A stretch of 56,800 bases of DNA, taken from the NCBI RefSeq assembly GCF_000368265.1, contig NZ_KB851219.1:1-56800 (forward strand). The letters are read 5' to 3'. Below the pieces are notes generated by a model. The model had not been told where the DNA came from and did no database searches. It was given only the letters and a program-made list of their open reading frames with translations. Made by a program: the position numbers and the translations under genes. The DNA is from Acinetobacter brisouisimilis. GTDB taxonomy: Bacteria > Pseudomonadota > Gammaproteobacteria > Pseudomonadales > Moraxellaceae. Below are positions 19,230-28,050 of the stretch, piece by piece. The first letter of the stretch is position 1. Each line of letters begins with the position of its first letter.

Positions 19230-21995
19230 TTAGTGGGCTTGATCCCAGTTATGTCCTTGTCCAACTTCAACCAGCAATGGTACAGACAACTGCATTACCG
19301 ATTGCATCACTTCACTAATCTGAGGGGCAAGCTCTGCTGCATAATCCTGATCGACTTCCAGCACCAATTCATCGTGCACCTGCAATAATAATTTAGCGTG
19401 CTGAGCAGGCAGGATTTTTTTCACTGCAATCATCGCCAGTTTAATAATATCGGCAGCACTTCCTTGTAATGGTGCATTAATCGCAGCACGTTCAGCCGCT
19501 TTACGCACCATGACGTTACGTGCATGAATATCTGGTGTATATAAACGGCGCCCTAAAACAGTCTCGACAAAACCTTGTTCAGCTGCAATTTGACGGGTAC
19601 TTTGCATGTATTCGTAGACACCAGGGTAACGGTGGAAATACTGCTTGATATAGTTTTGTGATTCTTCACGGGTGAAACCCAGTTGACGAATCAGACCAAA
19701 CTCCGACATGCCATATAACAAGCCGAAATTCACGGCTTTGGCTTGGCGGCGTTGATCACTGGTAATTTGATCTAGCGGAATACCCAGCACTTCTGAGGCT
19801 GTACGGCGATGCACATCCTGCCCATGATGGAAGGCGTGTAGCAGGGCTTCATCCTGAGAAAAATGTGCCATTAAACGCAATTCAATCTGTGAGTAATCGG
19901 CAGCCAGCAACACGCGACCTTCAGGTGCAACAAATGCCTGACGAATCTGGCGTCCAATTTCCCCTCGGACTGGAATATTTTGCAGGTTCGGGTCAGATGA
20001 CGATAGTCGTCCTGTTGCCGTCACTGCCTGATGATAACTGGTATGCACGCGCATGGTGGCAGGATTGGCTTGCTCTACAAGGCGGTCCGTATAGGTGCTT
20101 TTCAGTTTGGCCAATCCGCGATGCTCTAAAATCACTTCGGCAATCGGATGTTCGATTTTTTCCAGAATACTTTCACTGGTACTGTATTGCCCAGTTGCAG
20201 TTTTTTTACCGCCTTTGATGCCCAGTTTATCAAACAGAACTTCACCAACCTGTTTTGGCGAGGCAATATTGAAACTTTCACCTGCCAGAGTTTCCGCCTG
20301 CTGTTCTAGCTTATGCATGGCTTGGGAGAATTCATCACTGAGCTGTTTTAAAAACTCAGGATCCAGCTGAATGCCATTTTCTTCCATTTCGGTGAGGACT
20401 TCAGCTACAGGCATTTCAACCTTGTGCAGAATGTTGACCAGCTCGGGGAATGGCGCCAGTTTTTTGGCTAATACTTCATATAGGCGATAAGTGACATGCG
20501 CATCTTCGGCTGCATAATGTGCCGCCGTTTCCAGTTCAATTTGGTTAAAGGTTTTTTGTTTAGCTCCTTTACCTGCAATCTGTTCAAACGTTGTGGTCAG
20601 ATGGCTTAAGTACAAACGTGCAACATCGTCCATGCCATGACGGGTGGCTGAAGCATTCAGTACATAAGATGCCAGCATGGTGTCAAAGAACCAACCTTGT
20701 AGATGAATCCCGTGATTGGCAAAGATATGTGCATCATATTTCAAATGATGACCGATTTTCTCTACCGTAGGGTTTTCTAGAATCGGTTTAAGCTGTGCCA
20801 AAATCTGTTCACGATTAAGCTGCTGTGGCGCACCTTCATAGTCGTGAGTAAACGGGACGTAATAGGCATCTTGGGCATCAAATGCTACCGAAAAGCCCAC
20901 CATCTCGGCAGCACGGTAATCAAGACTGGTGGTTTCTGTGTCAATCGCAAAGCGCTCGGCAGTTTGGAAGCGCTGCCATAGCTGTTGCCAAGCGGCATCG
21001 GTGAGTACCGTATGATAGTGCGCCTGACCTAGCTGATCATCGATACTGCTCATCTGTGCAAGATCTTCAGTTTTTACACTTGGCGCTGTTGTGGTTGTTG
21101 TTGCCACCGTTGGCCGACTTTGCTTATAGCTTGGGTTATCAGGGTTATTCGGATGATCCAACGACTGTAACTGGTTACGAAATTCCAGTTCGGTATACAG
21201 GCGACGTAACTCATCGACATTCGGGTTACTGAGTTTCAGTTCATGCCAGTCCAGATTTAGCTCTAGATTGCAGACAATGCTTGCCAATTGGTGGTCAATC
21301 TTGATGCTTTCGGTGCTTTCTTGTAATGTTTTGCCGACTTTGCCTTTGATATTGGCCGCATTGGCTAAAATATTATCGAGGGTTTGATATTCGTTTAGCA
21401 GTTTTGCCGCCGTTTTTGCACCTACGCCCGCTACCCCCATAATTCCATCGGATGCATCGCCCATCAGGGTCAGATAATCCACCATCTGATGTGGCCAAAC
21501 CCCAAATTTTTCAAACACACCATCTACATCGAGTGAGCGCTCTTTAAAGCTGTCTTCCAGTTTAATATGTTCGGTGACCAGTTGCGCCATGTCTTTATCG
21601 CCTGTCGAAATCAGGACATGATGCCCTTCACTGACAGCGCGTTTTGCGAGCGTACCAATAATGTCATCGGCTTCTGCACCTGGGAGCATGTGCAAAGGTA
21701 GACCTAATGCACGAATCAGAGCATGCAGATATGGAATCTGTTCAGCCAGTTCATCGGGCATGCCTGGGCGGTCACCTTTATAAATCGGCGATAACTGATG
21801 GCGGAAGGTGGGTTCAGGCGTATCAAAAATCACCGCCATATGGGTGGGTTGAGTACGACGAATCAGTTTCTGGATTGCAGAAATTGCGCCACGTACAGCG
21901 TTGGTATGTAGTCCTGTCGAAGTGGTGAGAGGTGGTATCGCATGGAAGGCACGAAACAAAAAATAAGACCCATCAACCAAAACAAATGGTGGCAT
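19230..21995 (-). CDS. polA: DNA polymerase I
   Basis: DNA polymerase I removes RNA primers and fills gaps in replication and repair. The 921-residue protein has all three domains. The 5' nuclease is at 1-290 (VDGSYFLFRAF, GAEADDIIG, GDKDMAQLV, GVAGVGAKTA). The 3' exonuclease is at about 335-520, with the DxE motif intact in AIDTETTSLD, so proofreading is expected. The polymerase domain runs to the end: motif A AADYSQIELR, O helix RRQAKAVNFGLLYG, motif C QVHDELVLEV. A Thr/Val-rich linker near residues 295-310 joins the first two domains. It is transcribed alone. Confidence 0.98.
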   Translation of the reverse strand: MPPFVLVDGSYFLFRAFHAIPPLTTSTGLHTNAVRGAISAIQKLIRRTQPTHMAVIFDTPEPTFRHQLSPIYKGDRPGMPDELAEQIPYLHALIRALGLPLHMLPGAEADDIIGTLAKRAVSEGHHVLISTGDKDMAQLVTEHIKLEDSFKERSLDVDGVFEKFGVWPHQMVDYLTLMGDASDGIMGVAGVGAKTAAKLLNEYQTLDNILANAANIKGKVGKTLQESTESIKIDHQLASIVCNLELNLDWHELKLSNPNVDELRRLYTELEFRNQLQSLDHPNNPDNPSYKQSRPTVATTTTTAPSVKTEDLAQMSSIDDQLGQAHYHTVLTDAAWQQLWQRFQTAERFAIDTETTSLDYRAAEMVGFSVAFDAQDAYYVPFTHDYEGAPQQLNREQILAQLKPILENPTVEKIGHHLKYDAHIFANHGIHLQGWFFDTMLASYVLNASATRHGMDDVARLYLSHLTTTFEQIAGKGAKQKTFNQIELETAAHYAAEDAHVTYRLYEVLAKKLAPFPELVNILHKVEMPVAEVLTEMEENGIQLDPEFLKQLSDEFSQAMHKLEQQAETLAGESFNIASPKQVGEVLFDKLGIKGGKKTATGQYSTSESILEKIEHPIAEVILEHRGLAKLKSTYTDRLVEQANPATMRVHTSYHQAVTATGRLSSSDPNLQNIPVRGEIGRQIRQAFVAPEGRVLLAADYSQIELRLMAHFSQDEALLHAFHHGQDVHRRTASEVLGIPLDQITSDQRRQAKAVNFGLLYGMSEFGLIRQLGFTREESQNYIKQYFHRYPGVYEYMQSTRQIAAEQGFVETVLGRRLYTPDIHARNVMVRKAAERAAINAPLQGSAADIIKLAMIAVKKILPAQHAKLLLQVHDELVLEVDQDYAAELAPQISEVMQSVMQLSVPLLVEVGQGHNWDQAH

Positions 21996-22137
21996 TACAC
22001 AACTTCCTCAATCTAATCTGCGGGCTATTTTACGTGAATTTTAACTTTGATGCAGAAGTAGATCCGTTGAAGGGAGTTTTATCTCGTTCAGATGATCGGT
22101 TAACATCAATAAAACGGCTGCACCAATCAGGAAATCT

Positions 22138-24714
22138 ATGTTGCAGAAAAAATCAGCGGTCATGATGAGCCTTGTTTTGATGTTCTCGGTAATATTGGCG
22201 TGGTTTGCCTATGTATTCGGGAAGCAGCAATGGGCATATTTGCTGTTACTGGCAGGATTGTGTTTTTTTATTGTGCTGATTTTTCGACTGCAAAATCAGG
22301 TAGATCGACTTGAACAACGCTTATCTGATCTGGAAAGGCAGCAAATACCATATCAGCCTGCATCGGCACCAGTTCAGGTCGTTCCACCACCAATTCCTGT
22401 ATCAATAGCGATCCCACCGCAGCCAACAGAGCCACAAACAGCATTCCCCAGTCAAACAAATCCTCATTGGCAAGCTGTTTTAGAGTGGCTGGTAAAAAGC
22501 AATCCAATTTTGAAAGTTGCTGTGGTATTGCTGCTGATCGGGGTGGTGTTGTTACTGCGCTTTGCCAGTGAATATTGGCAAGTCAGTCTGGGTATGCGAT
22601 TACTCTCAATCGGAGTGGTGGGTGCAATCACCACTGCAATAGGCTACTGGCTTGGAAATCGTAATCTGCGCTTTGCCGTAGCGGTACAGGGTGTTGGGCT
22701 GGCGGTGATTTTTCTGACCTTGATTTTCGCCTATCATTTTCTTTTGATTAACAGTGTGATCATAGCAAGTGTGGTGTTGGCAGGATTGCTGCTTATCACG
22801 ACATGGCTGAGTTTGAAACAAAAAGAAATTTCACTGGCGATTTTGGCGTTAGGTATGGCGTATCTGGCACCGTTACTGATTCCGCAATATCGTCCCGATC
22901 CGATATTTTTATGGGAATACTATTTGGTGGTGAATCTGGCGGTTGCCGCAATTAATTTTGTGCAGTCGTGGAAGTTACTCAATCATCTGGCATTTTTTTC
23001 AACAATGGGACTGGCAGGCATGAGCCTGTTTATGCACGATGTCTCGAGTCAGCGCAATTATCTGGATATGTTGCTGTGGCTACATTTGGCATTGTTTATT
23101 TGGCTTAGCATTCGTTATAGCCAGTTAATGCTGCGGCAAAAATTAGAATTACAAGGCTACGTGTCTATTTTAGATGTCGGTTTGATTTTTAGTGTACCTG
23201 TGTTCGGATTTACCTTGCATGCCAGTCTCATGCACCAGTCCAGTCATGCCTTGACCTTGGCTGCGGCAGGTTTGGCGGCAGTGTACTTCGGGTTGACGGT
23301 GTGGATTCGTAAGCGGCAAGCTGAGCTTTCGCTGCTTGGCAAGAGTTTCATGATTTTGGCGACCGCATTTTTTGCCCTGATTTTTCCACTGGCAAAAGGT
23401 GCACACTGGACCAGTCTGGGCTGGGTGATTCAGGGTACTGCACTGATTGTATGGGGTGTCACTGAACGTTATCGTTTTAGTCGTATCATTGGTGAGGCCT
23501 TATTGTTTTGTAGTGCAGGTGCGCTATTTTTTCAGATCTGGTCAGATGAAGTTTTCCCAACCCTAAGTGCCTGTATTTATACTCTAGTGCAGTCCGTTGC
23601 CGTGTATTTTCTCTTGCAAGATACGCGTACGCCAGAGCGCCGTGTTGCAGCGATTCCGCCCATCAGTTTCTTTTTGGCATTTGCCTTATACAGTGGCAGT
23701 GCCGCCAGCGTAGAAATTTTCCACTGGCAATCCTATGGTTTATTGGCAAAGCTGGCAGTTGCATCGGTGTTATATGCAGCCTTTTATGTGGTAGTTACTC
23801 TGAAACAGTCGATTGAATGGATAGCCGAGCAGCTGATCATCAGTACAATCATCCTGATCGGGCTGGTCATAGCCTTGGAGCAATTACAGATTTGGCAGGG
23901 TTTACAACACTGGAAAAATAGCGGCTTTGCATTGTTTTGTGCAGTTGCTGCGTTATTACAGAGTGGATTGTTGTACTGGACACAGCGTCAGCATAATTCG
24001 AACCGTTTGCTTGCACTCTTACTCTGGGCGAGTCTGGCACTGGTAGGTCTAAGTCTATGGGTACAGGCACCGATCATGGCATTGGGCGCGTTACCTACAG
24101 TCTGGTTATGGACTGCGATCATTCAAAAGAACAAAGTATGGCTACAACATCCTGAGCTATGGCTTTGTAATCTGCTTTGGTTGTTGCTGGTCAATATCGA
24201 TCAAGATGCTATACAGGCATACTATGTCATCCCTTTATTCAACCCGATTGATGTACTGAGTCTTGCCATGCTGTGTGGCCTGCTCTGGTTACAGCAGATT
24301 CAGCTACCTTCACTGCTTTGGCAACGCCTCTTGAAAGCGAGCCTGTTTTTTATGCTGCTTTGGGTGTTGAGCAGTGTGATGGTACGTGCCTTACATCATC
24401 TGTTAAATACGCCGTTATGGAGCATGGACATCTGGCACAATGGTGCGGTTCAACTGAGTCTAACCTTGCTATGGACATTACTGGCATGTGTGGGGATGAC
24501 CGTTGCGAGCCGTAAAGCCATGCGTGAAGTCTGGTATATGGGAGCATGTATTCTGGCGATTGTGGTGTTTAAACTGGCGTTGCTGGATTTATCGCAAAGT
24601 GCGACTTTGACACGGGTGATTTCATTTATCGGAGCAGGGGGAATGATGTTGATTATTGCCTATCTGGCGCCCTTACCCCCTGTATCACCGCAAGCTGAAT
24701 CATCAGCCGACTGA
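22138..24714 (+). CDS. Large DUF2339 polytopic membrane protein
   Basis: This is an 858-residue protein of unknown function in the DUF2339 family. After an N-terminal hydrophobic pair there is a coiled-coil stretch (QNQVDRLEQRLSDLERQQ, about 50-70) and a Pro/Gln-rich spacer (about 70-115). More than 20 consecutive hydrophobic segments fill the rest, with small soluble loops. The start (ATG 22138) follows caggaaat, a good ribosome site. Homologues of similar size occur in many Proteobacteria, sometimes annotated only as membrane proteins. It is divergent from polA, with a 142-bp shared upstream region, and stands alone. Transport or envelope maintenance are possible, but nothing here fixes a role. 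Confidence 0.85.
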   Translation: MLQKKSAVMMSLVLMFSVILAWFAYVFGKQQWAYLLLLAGLCFFIVLIFRLQNQVDRLEQRLSDLERQQIPYQPASAPVQVVPPPIPVSIAIPPQPTEPQTAFPSQTNPHWQAVLEWLVKSNPILKVAVVLLLIGVVLLLRFASEYWQVSLGMRLLSIGVVGAITTAIGYWLGNRNLRFAVAVQGVGLAVIFLTLIFAYHFLLINSVIIASVVLAGLLLITTWLSLKQKEISLAILALGMAYLAPLLIPQYRPDPIFLWEYYLVVNLAVAAINFVQSWKLLNHLAFFSTMGLAGMSLFMHDVSSQRNYLDMLLWLHLALFIWLSIRYSQLMLRQKLELQGYVSILDVGLIFSVPVFGFTLHASLMHQSSHALTLAAAGLAAVYFGLTVWIRKRQAELSLLGKSFMILATAFFALIFPLAKGAHWTSLGWVIQGTALIVWGVTERYRFSRIIGEALLFCSAGALFFQIWSDEVFPTLSACIYTLVQSVAVYFLLQDTRTPERRVAAIPPISFFLAFALYSGSAASVEIFHWQSYGLLAKLAVASVLYAAFYVVVTLKQSIEWIAEQLIISTIILIGLVIALEQLQIWQGLQHWKNSGFALFCAVAALLQSGLLYWTQRQHNSNRLLALLLWASLALVGLSLWVQAPIMALGALPTVWLWTAIIQKNKVWLQHPELWLCNLLWLLLVNIDQDAIQAYYVIPLFNPIDVLSLAMLCGLLWLQQIQLPSLLWQRLLKASLFFMLLWVLSSVMVRALHHLLNTPLWSMDIWHNGAVQLSLTLLWTLLACVGMTVASRKAMREVWYMGACILAIVVFKLALLDLSQSATLTRVISFIGAGGMMLIIAYLAPLPPVSPQAESSAD

Positions 24715-24752
24715 GCTGATGATTGCTTTTGATTGGTTTTAAAAAAATCCAG

Positions 24753-25622
24753 TTAGAGGGTGGGCAGATGATTGCTGCTACCAACAAAACCGATTTTCGG
24801 TACAGGAATCTCGATATTGTTTTTCACAAAGGCATCGCGAACCCGTTCTTGCATTTCGTCTTTGACCAGCAGGTAATTTTCTTGCTGACACCAAATGGTA
24901 AATAGCAGTTCAATTGAAGACTCCCCAAAAGCCGTAACTGTCATGGCAGGTTTAGGGTCATCCAGTACTAGAACATGATGCTTGGCAGTGGTTAGGAGCA
25001 CTTCACGAACTTTGCTTAGGTTTTCATGAAAGCTGACTGCAAGGGTAATCGGAATCCGCCGAATCGGATATTTTGACAGGTTATAAACTGGGGTCTTGAT
25101 CAGTTGTTCATTGGGCAAGCGAATATAAATATTGTCTAAGGTCAGTAATTTTACGGACAGTAAATCAATTGAAATCACTTCACCTTCAATCACTTGACCA
25201 CGCAACAAGGTCAGTTGAATGGTATCACCGACCTCAAAAGAACCTTCGCCAATCAGAAATAACCCGCTGATCAGGTTAGTTGCTGAAGTTTGTGAAGCAA
25301 AACCTAAAGCAACAGTCAGAATCCCCGCTGCGCCCAAAAAGACACTGACTTTAAAGCCTGCTTCCCGTAAGCCTGCCATGACAAAAAACAGGAAAATTGT
25401 ATAGAAAATCCCGCGCCGCCATACCATACGCTGATGGGCATTAAACTTCGCACCAATTGTACGAATAAAGGCATTCGAGACCAGACGGGCAAGTGCAAAA
25501 CCAATCAGACATAGCATGGCTGCCACAAACATATCGGAAATGCGTTCGACACTAATATGCATGTTGGTGAACACGTCTTTGAAACTCGAGAGCAGGTCTT
25601 GAGGAATTTGTGATTTTTCCAT
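24753..25622 (-). CDS. MscS family mechanosensitive ion channel
   Basis: This 289-residue small-conductance channel has three N-terminal transmembrane segments. The third is glycine/alanine-rich (GAAGILTVALGFASQTSATNL), the pore-lining helix of the family. The beta domain follows (GDTIQLTLLRGQVIEGEVISIDLLSVKL), then the alpha/beta vestibule domain ending in IEIPVPKI. It would release solutes during hypo-osmotic shock. It lies 8 bp after the uncharacterised gene at 25631-26452 on the same strand, and its product may work with that protein. Confidence 0.92.
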   Translation of the reverse strand: MEKSQIPQDLLSSFKDVFTNMHISVERISDMFVAAMLCLIGFALARLVSNAFIRTIGAKFNAHQRMVWRRGIFYTIFLFFVMAGLREAGFKVSVFLGAAGILTVALGFASQTSATNLISGLFLIGEGSFEVGDTIQLTLLRGQVIEGEVISIDLLSVKLLTLDNIYIRLPNEQLIKTPVYNLSKYPIRRIPITLAVSFHENLSKVREVLLTTAKHHVLVLDDPKPAMTVTAFGESSIELLFTIWCQQENYLLVKDEMQERVRDAFVKNNIEIPVPKIGFVGSSNHLPTL

Positions 25623-25630
25623 TCACGATC

Positions 25631-26452
25631 CTAAAAAAATGAGTCAAACATATTAAACAATGCACCACCAGGGGAGCGCGGTTCATGCACATAAACGACT
25701 TCACCCGCTTTCGGTGGAGTCCGATTTTCAATCCGTATCCGAGGCGGACGATCGGAAGATTCATGAACCACTTTAATGTGCGATGTCCATAAGCGCCCTG
25801 TACTTTCACTATAAAATAAAGGCAGGGCAGGAACAGGCACATTCATGCGGTCAAAACGTAACTGTTCGTGGCTACTGTTATGAAAAATAATCGGAGTGAC
25901 TGCGCGAAAGGCACGAGGTTTAAGTTGTTCCAGCTCCGTACGGCCATCAACTGCCGTAGCATAGCAAAGCTCGCCAGAGCGTTTGTCTGGGCCAAACCAA
26001 GTATCTTTTGGGCGAATGACTGGAATATCAAAAAGCGGTTCGCGTTGCCCTTCGGCAAAACCCGTAATCCAAAGTGGAGTACTGATATATAACAGACCGC
26101 GTTGCCCTGCAGGAATATACATTGGATCGACAGGGCGAATCACCACGGAACGATCGGCAAGTCGTGGTAACAGTTGGAAGGTATTGCCCATTTTGCGAAA
26201 CATATAGCGCTCGACATGTACAGGCGGTGGAAATGGAAAATCAGGCTCTAATATTTCTTTCCATTGCTGCTCATAGTCAAACTGGATCGTCGGACGATGA
26301 TATTCCATACGCCATTCTTGGGCGCCGCGAGTCAGGCGAAACAGTAACGAACCAAATTGCCAAGTACGAGTTTGGTGTAACTCAAAATGATATTCGCCCC
26401 ACCATTTAATATGTTTTTCCCAGTGATCATCCATGAGACCTAAATCTGACAC
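25631..26452 (-). CDS. Uncharacterised soluble protein paired with MscS
   Basis: This is a 273-residue protein without signal peptide or membrane segment, rich in aromatic residues and Pro (WEKHIKWWGEYHFEL, FPFPPPVHVERYMF, GQRGLLYISTPLWITGF). I do not recognise it securely; it may correspond to DUF432, which I recall near MscS genes in other microbes, but I could not check. The GTG start at 26452 follows aaggaaa by 5 nt and is preferred over ATG 26434. The gene is translated just ahead of the channel gene with an 8-bp gap, so the two are very probably one transcript. A cytoplasmic partner or modulator of the channel is a reasonable inference. Confidence 0.7.
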   Translation of the reverse strand: MSDLGLMDDHWEKHIKWWGEYHFELHQTRTWQFGSLLFRLTRGAQEWRMEYHRPTIQFDYEQQWKEILEPDFPFPPPVHVERYMFRKMGNTFQLLPRLADRSVVIRPVDPMYIPAGQRGLLYISTPLWITGFAEGQREPLFDIPVIRPKDTWFGPDKRSGELCYATAVDGRTELEQLKPRAFRAVTPIIFHNSSHEQLRFDRMNVPVPALPLFYSESTGRLWTSHIKVVHESSDRPPRIRIENRTPPKAGEVVYVHEPRSPGGALFNMFDSFF

Positions 26453-26565
26453 AATATTTCCTTAGATGACTAGCTTTGCCTATCACTTTAATGGGTTAAA
26501 AGTCAGGAGTATAGAGGGTAAAAGTACAATTAGAGGCGTGATTGTATTCAATAAAAACTAAAAAA

Positions 26566-27390
26566 TTAAAATTGTAATAAGCGGCGGTGTTGTATTAAAG
26601 GCATGGCTGCCTGAACTTGTTGATGTTCATTGTGGTCAAAAGCAACGGTAATTAATTGTGCGCCTTCATCTTCCACTAGTGCGAGTAACTGACCACGGCT
26701 ATTGGTGACTCCAGCATGTCCCCAAGTCTGGCGTTTTTCGCCATGCCAACCCTGCTGAGCTGCGCCGAGGACATAGCATTGACTATCCATTGCTCGGGCT
26801 TGCAGTAAAAGCTGCCAGTGCATTTGTCCTGTCGTGTAAGTAAACGCTGCGGGTGCTGTTAAAATATCCGCACCACGTTGTCTTAACGTAAGTGCCAACT
26901 CAGGGAAACGCAAGTCATAGCAGACCATTAAACCAATCTGACCAAACGGAGTTGATGCAACCACCACTTCATCGCCAGGTTCAAAAAACTTGGATTCCTG
27001 ATAACCACCTACGCCATCCGCTACCTGCACATCAAACAAATGAATTTTGTCATAACGTGCTTCAGTTCCTTCTGGGCTGATACATAAACTACTGGTGCGC
27101 ACACGACCATCAGGAACAATTGAACCATCAGGGCGAAACGGGCAAGGCAAAGTTCCTGCAATAATCCAGATTTGATACTGATGTGCAAGCTGTTCTAAAC
27201 GCTGCTGAATACTTTCAAATTGTTCAGCCGTTTCGCGCTGTTTACCTGCTGCAAAACAAATAAAATTTTCAGGAAAAGTAATCAGCGATGCACCTTGTGC
27301 TTTACTCTGCTGAATAAGTAACTCAACCTGCTTGAAGTTATCTTCAATGCTATTTTGTGAGTTCATTTGGGCGACAGAGAGTAAAGTCAT
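26566..27390 (-). CDS. Nitrilase-superfamily amidohydrolase (Nit-like, deaminated glutathione amidase type)
   Basis: This carbon-nitrogen hydrolase has 274 residues. The catalytic triad is visible as E41 (ITFPEN), K115 (RYDKIHLFD) and C157 (MVCYDLRFPE). The segments around the Lys and Cys are closest to the Nit branch (bacterial YbeM/NIT1), which repairs deaminated glutathione. An omega-amidase role is the main alternative. A good aaagga ribosome site lies 9 nt before the ATG. It starts 26 bp after the STAS gene on the same strand and may be the last gene of the gigA-gigB transcript. Confidence 0.85.
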   Translation of the reverse strand: MTLLSVAQMNSQNSIEDNFKQVELLIQQSKAQGASLITFPENFICFAAGKQRETAEQFESIQQRLEQLAHQYQIWIIAGTLPCPFRPDGSIVPDGRVRTSSLCISPEGTEARYDKIHLFDVQVADGVGGYQESKFFEPGDEVVVASTPFGQIGLMVCYDLRFPELALTLRQRGADILTAPAAFTYTTGQMHWQLLLQARAMDSQCYVLGAAQQGWHGEKRQTWGHAGVTNSRGQLLALVEDEGAQLITVAFDHNEHQQVQAAMPLIQHRRLLQF

Positions 27391-27416
27391 GGCAAGCGTT
27401 CCTTTGCTATTTTTAA

Positions 27417-27938
27417 TTAAGCGTTATGAGGATGTACAACTTCTTCTTCAAATTGATCTTGTTCTTTTTCGAGTTGTTTCACTAAAGGTTCAAAAATATT
27501 TTGATTACTATCATTCAGTTCCATCAAAGTGCGGTGGGCATCTAAGACAGTATTCAGCATTGCCTTGTGGGTAATATTTTCATCAACAAGCGTGCGCGTA
27601 CAGACATTGTTATCACCACAGTTGAGCATGATAAAAACCTGCCCTAAGCCCATGCTATTTGCGAGAGTAGTGATATCTGGGTTCGTCGATAGCATCACTG
27701 CCTGAATCTGATGTGCCTGTTTCAGCTTGATCCCGAGTTTCGCTAAAATCCCGAGAACTGTACTATCGATAAATGTAGTCTGAGTTAAATCGACAACCGC
27801 ACCTTTAACGTTGCTTTGCTGTTCAATCTTACTCAAAAGTTTGTCTAAACTAATACAAGATTGTGCGCGAACTTCTCCAATAATCTTGAAAAAATGCGTG
27901 CCATTCAAACTTGCATATTCAACATGACCTGTTGACAT
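27417..27938 (-). CDS. gigB: STAS-domain anti-sigma factor antagonist (GigB)
   Basis: This single STAS domain (about 1-110) has the phospho-switch motif TFIDSTVLGILAKLG, with Ser59 as the likely phosphorylation site. An acidic helical C-terminal extension of about 60 residues follows, ending VVHPHNA. In the SpoIIAA/RsbV family the dephosphorylated antagonist releases a partner. The adjacent upstream SpoIIE-type phosphatase matches the GigA-GigB pair described in Acinetobacter baumannii, where GigA dephosphorylates GigB to control stress tolerance and virulence. The name comes from this gene order and family match, not from a sequence comparison. No kinase or sigma factor gene is adjacent. Confidence 0.8.
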   Translation of the reverse strand: MSTGHVEYASLNGTHFFKIIGEVRAQSCISLDKLLSKIEQQSNVKGAVVDLTQTTFIDSTVLGILAKLGIKLKQAHQIQAVMLSTNPDITTLANSMGLGQVFIMLNCGDNNVCTRTLVDENITHKAMLNTVLDAHRTLMELNDSNQNIFEPLVKQLEKEQDQFEEEVVHPHNA

Positions 27939-27980
27939 ATATATGCCATTTTTTGAGAAGGATTAGAAAATTATCACATA

Positions 27981-27988
27981 GGGGGGGG
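27981..27988. repeat. Eight-base G/C homopolymer between gigA and gigB
   Basis: A run of eight G (eight C in the transcript sense) lies in the 112-bp gap between the gigA stop and the gigB start. Runs of this length are slippage-prone, but here they would change spacing or leader structure rather than a reading frame. Confidence 0.9.
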
Positions 27989-28050
27989 ACATACTCAAGT
28001 GGTTGAGCAGTGAAAATTAATTACAAAAAACTACGATATAGGTTTTTTTG

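Noticed and set aside
19865..20218. 117-codon plus-strand frame inside polA
   Set aside because: It is antisense to the conserved polymerase domain, where codon constraint explains the open frame.
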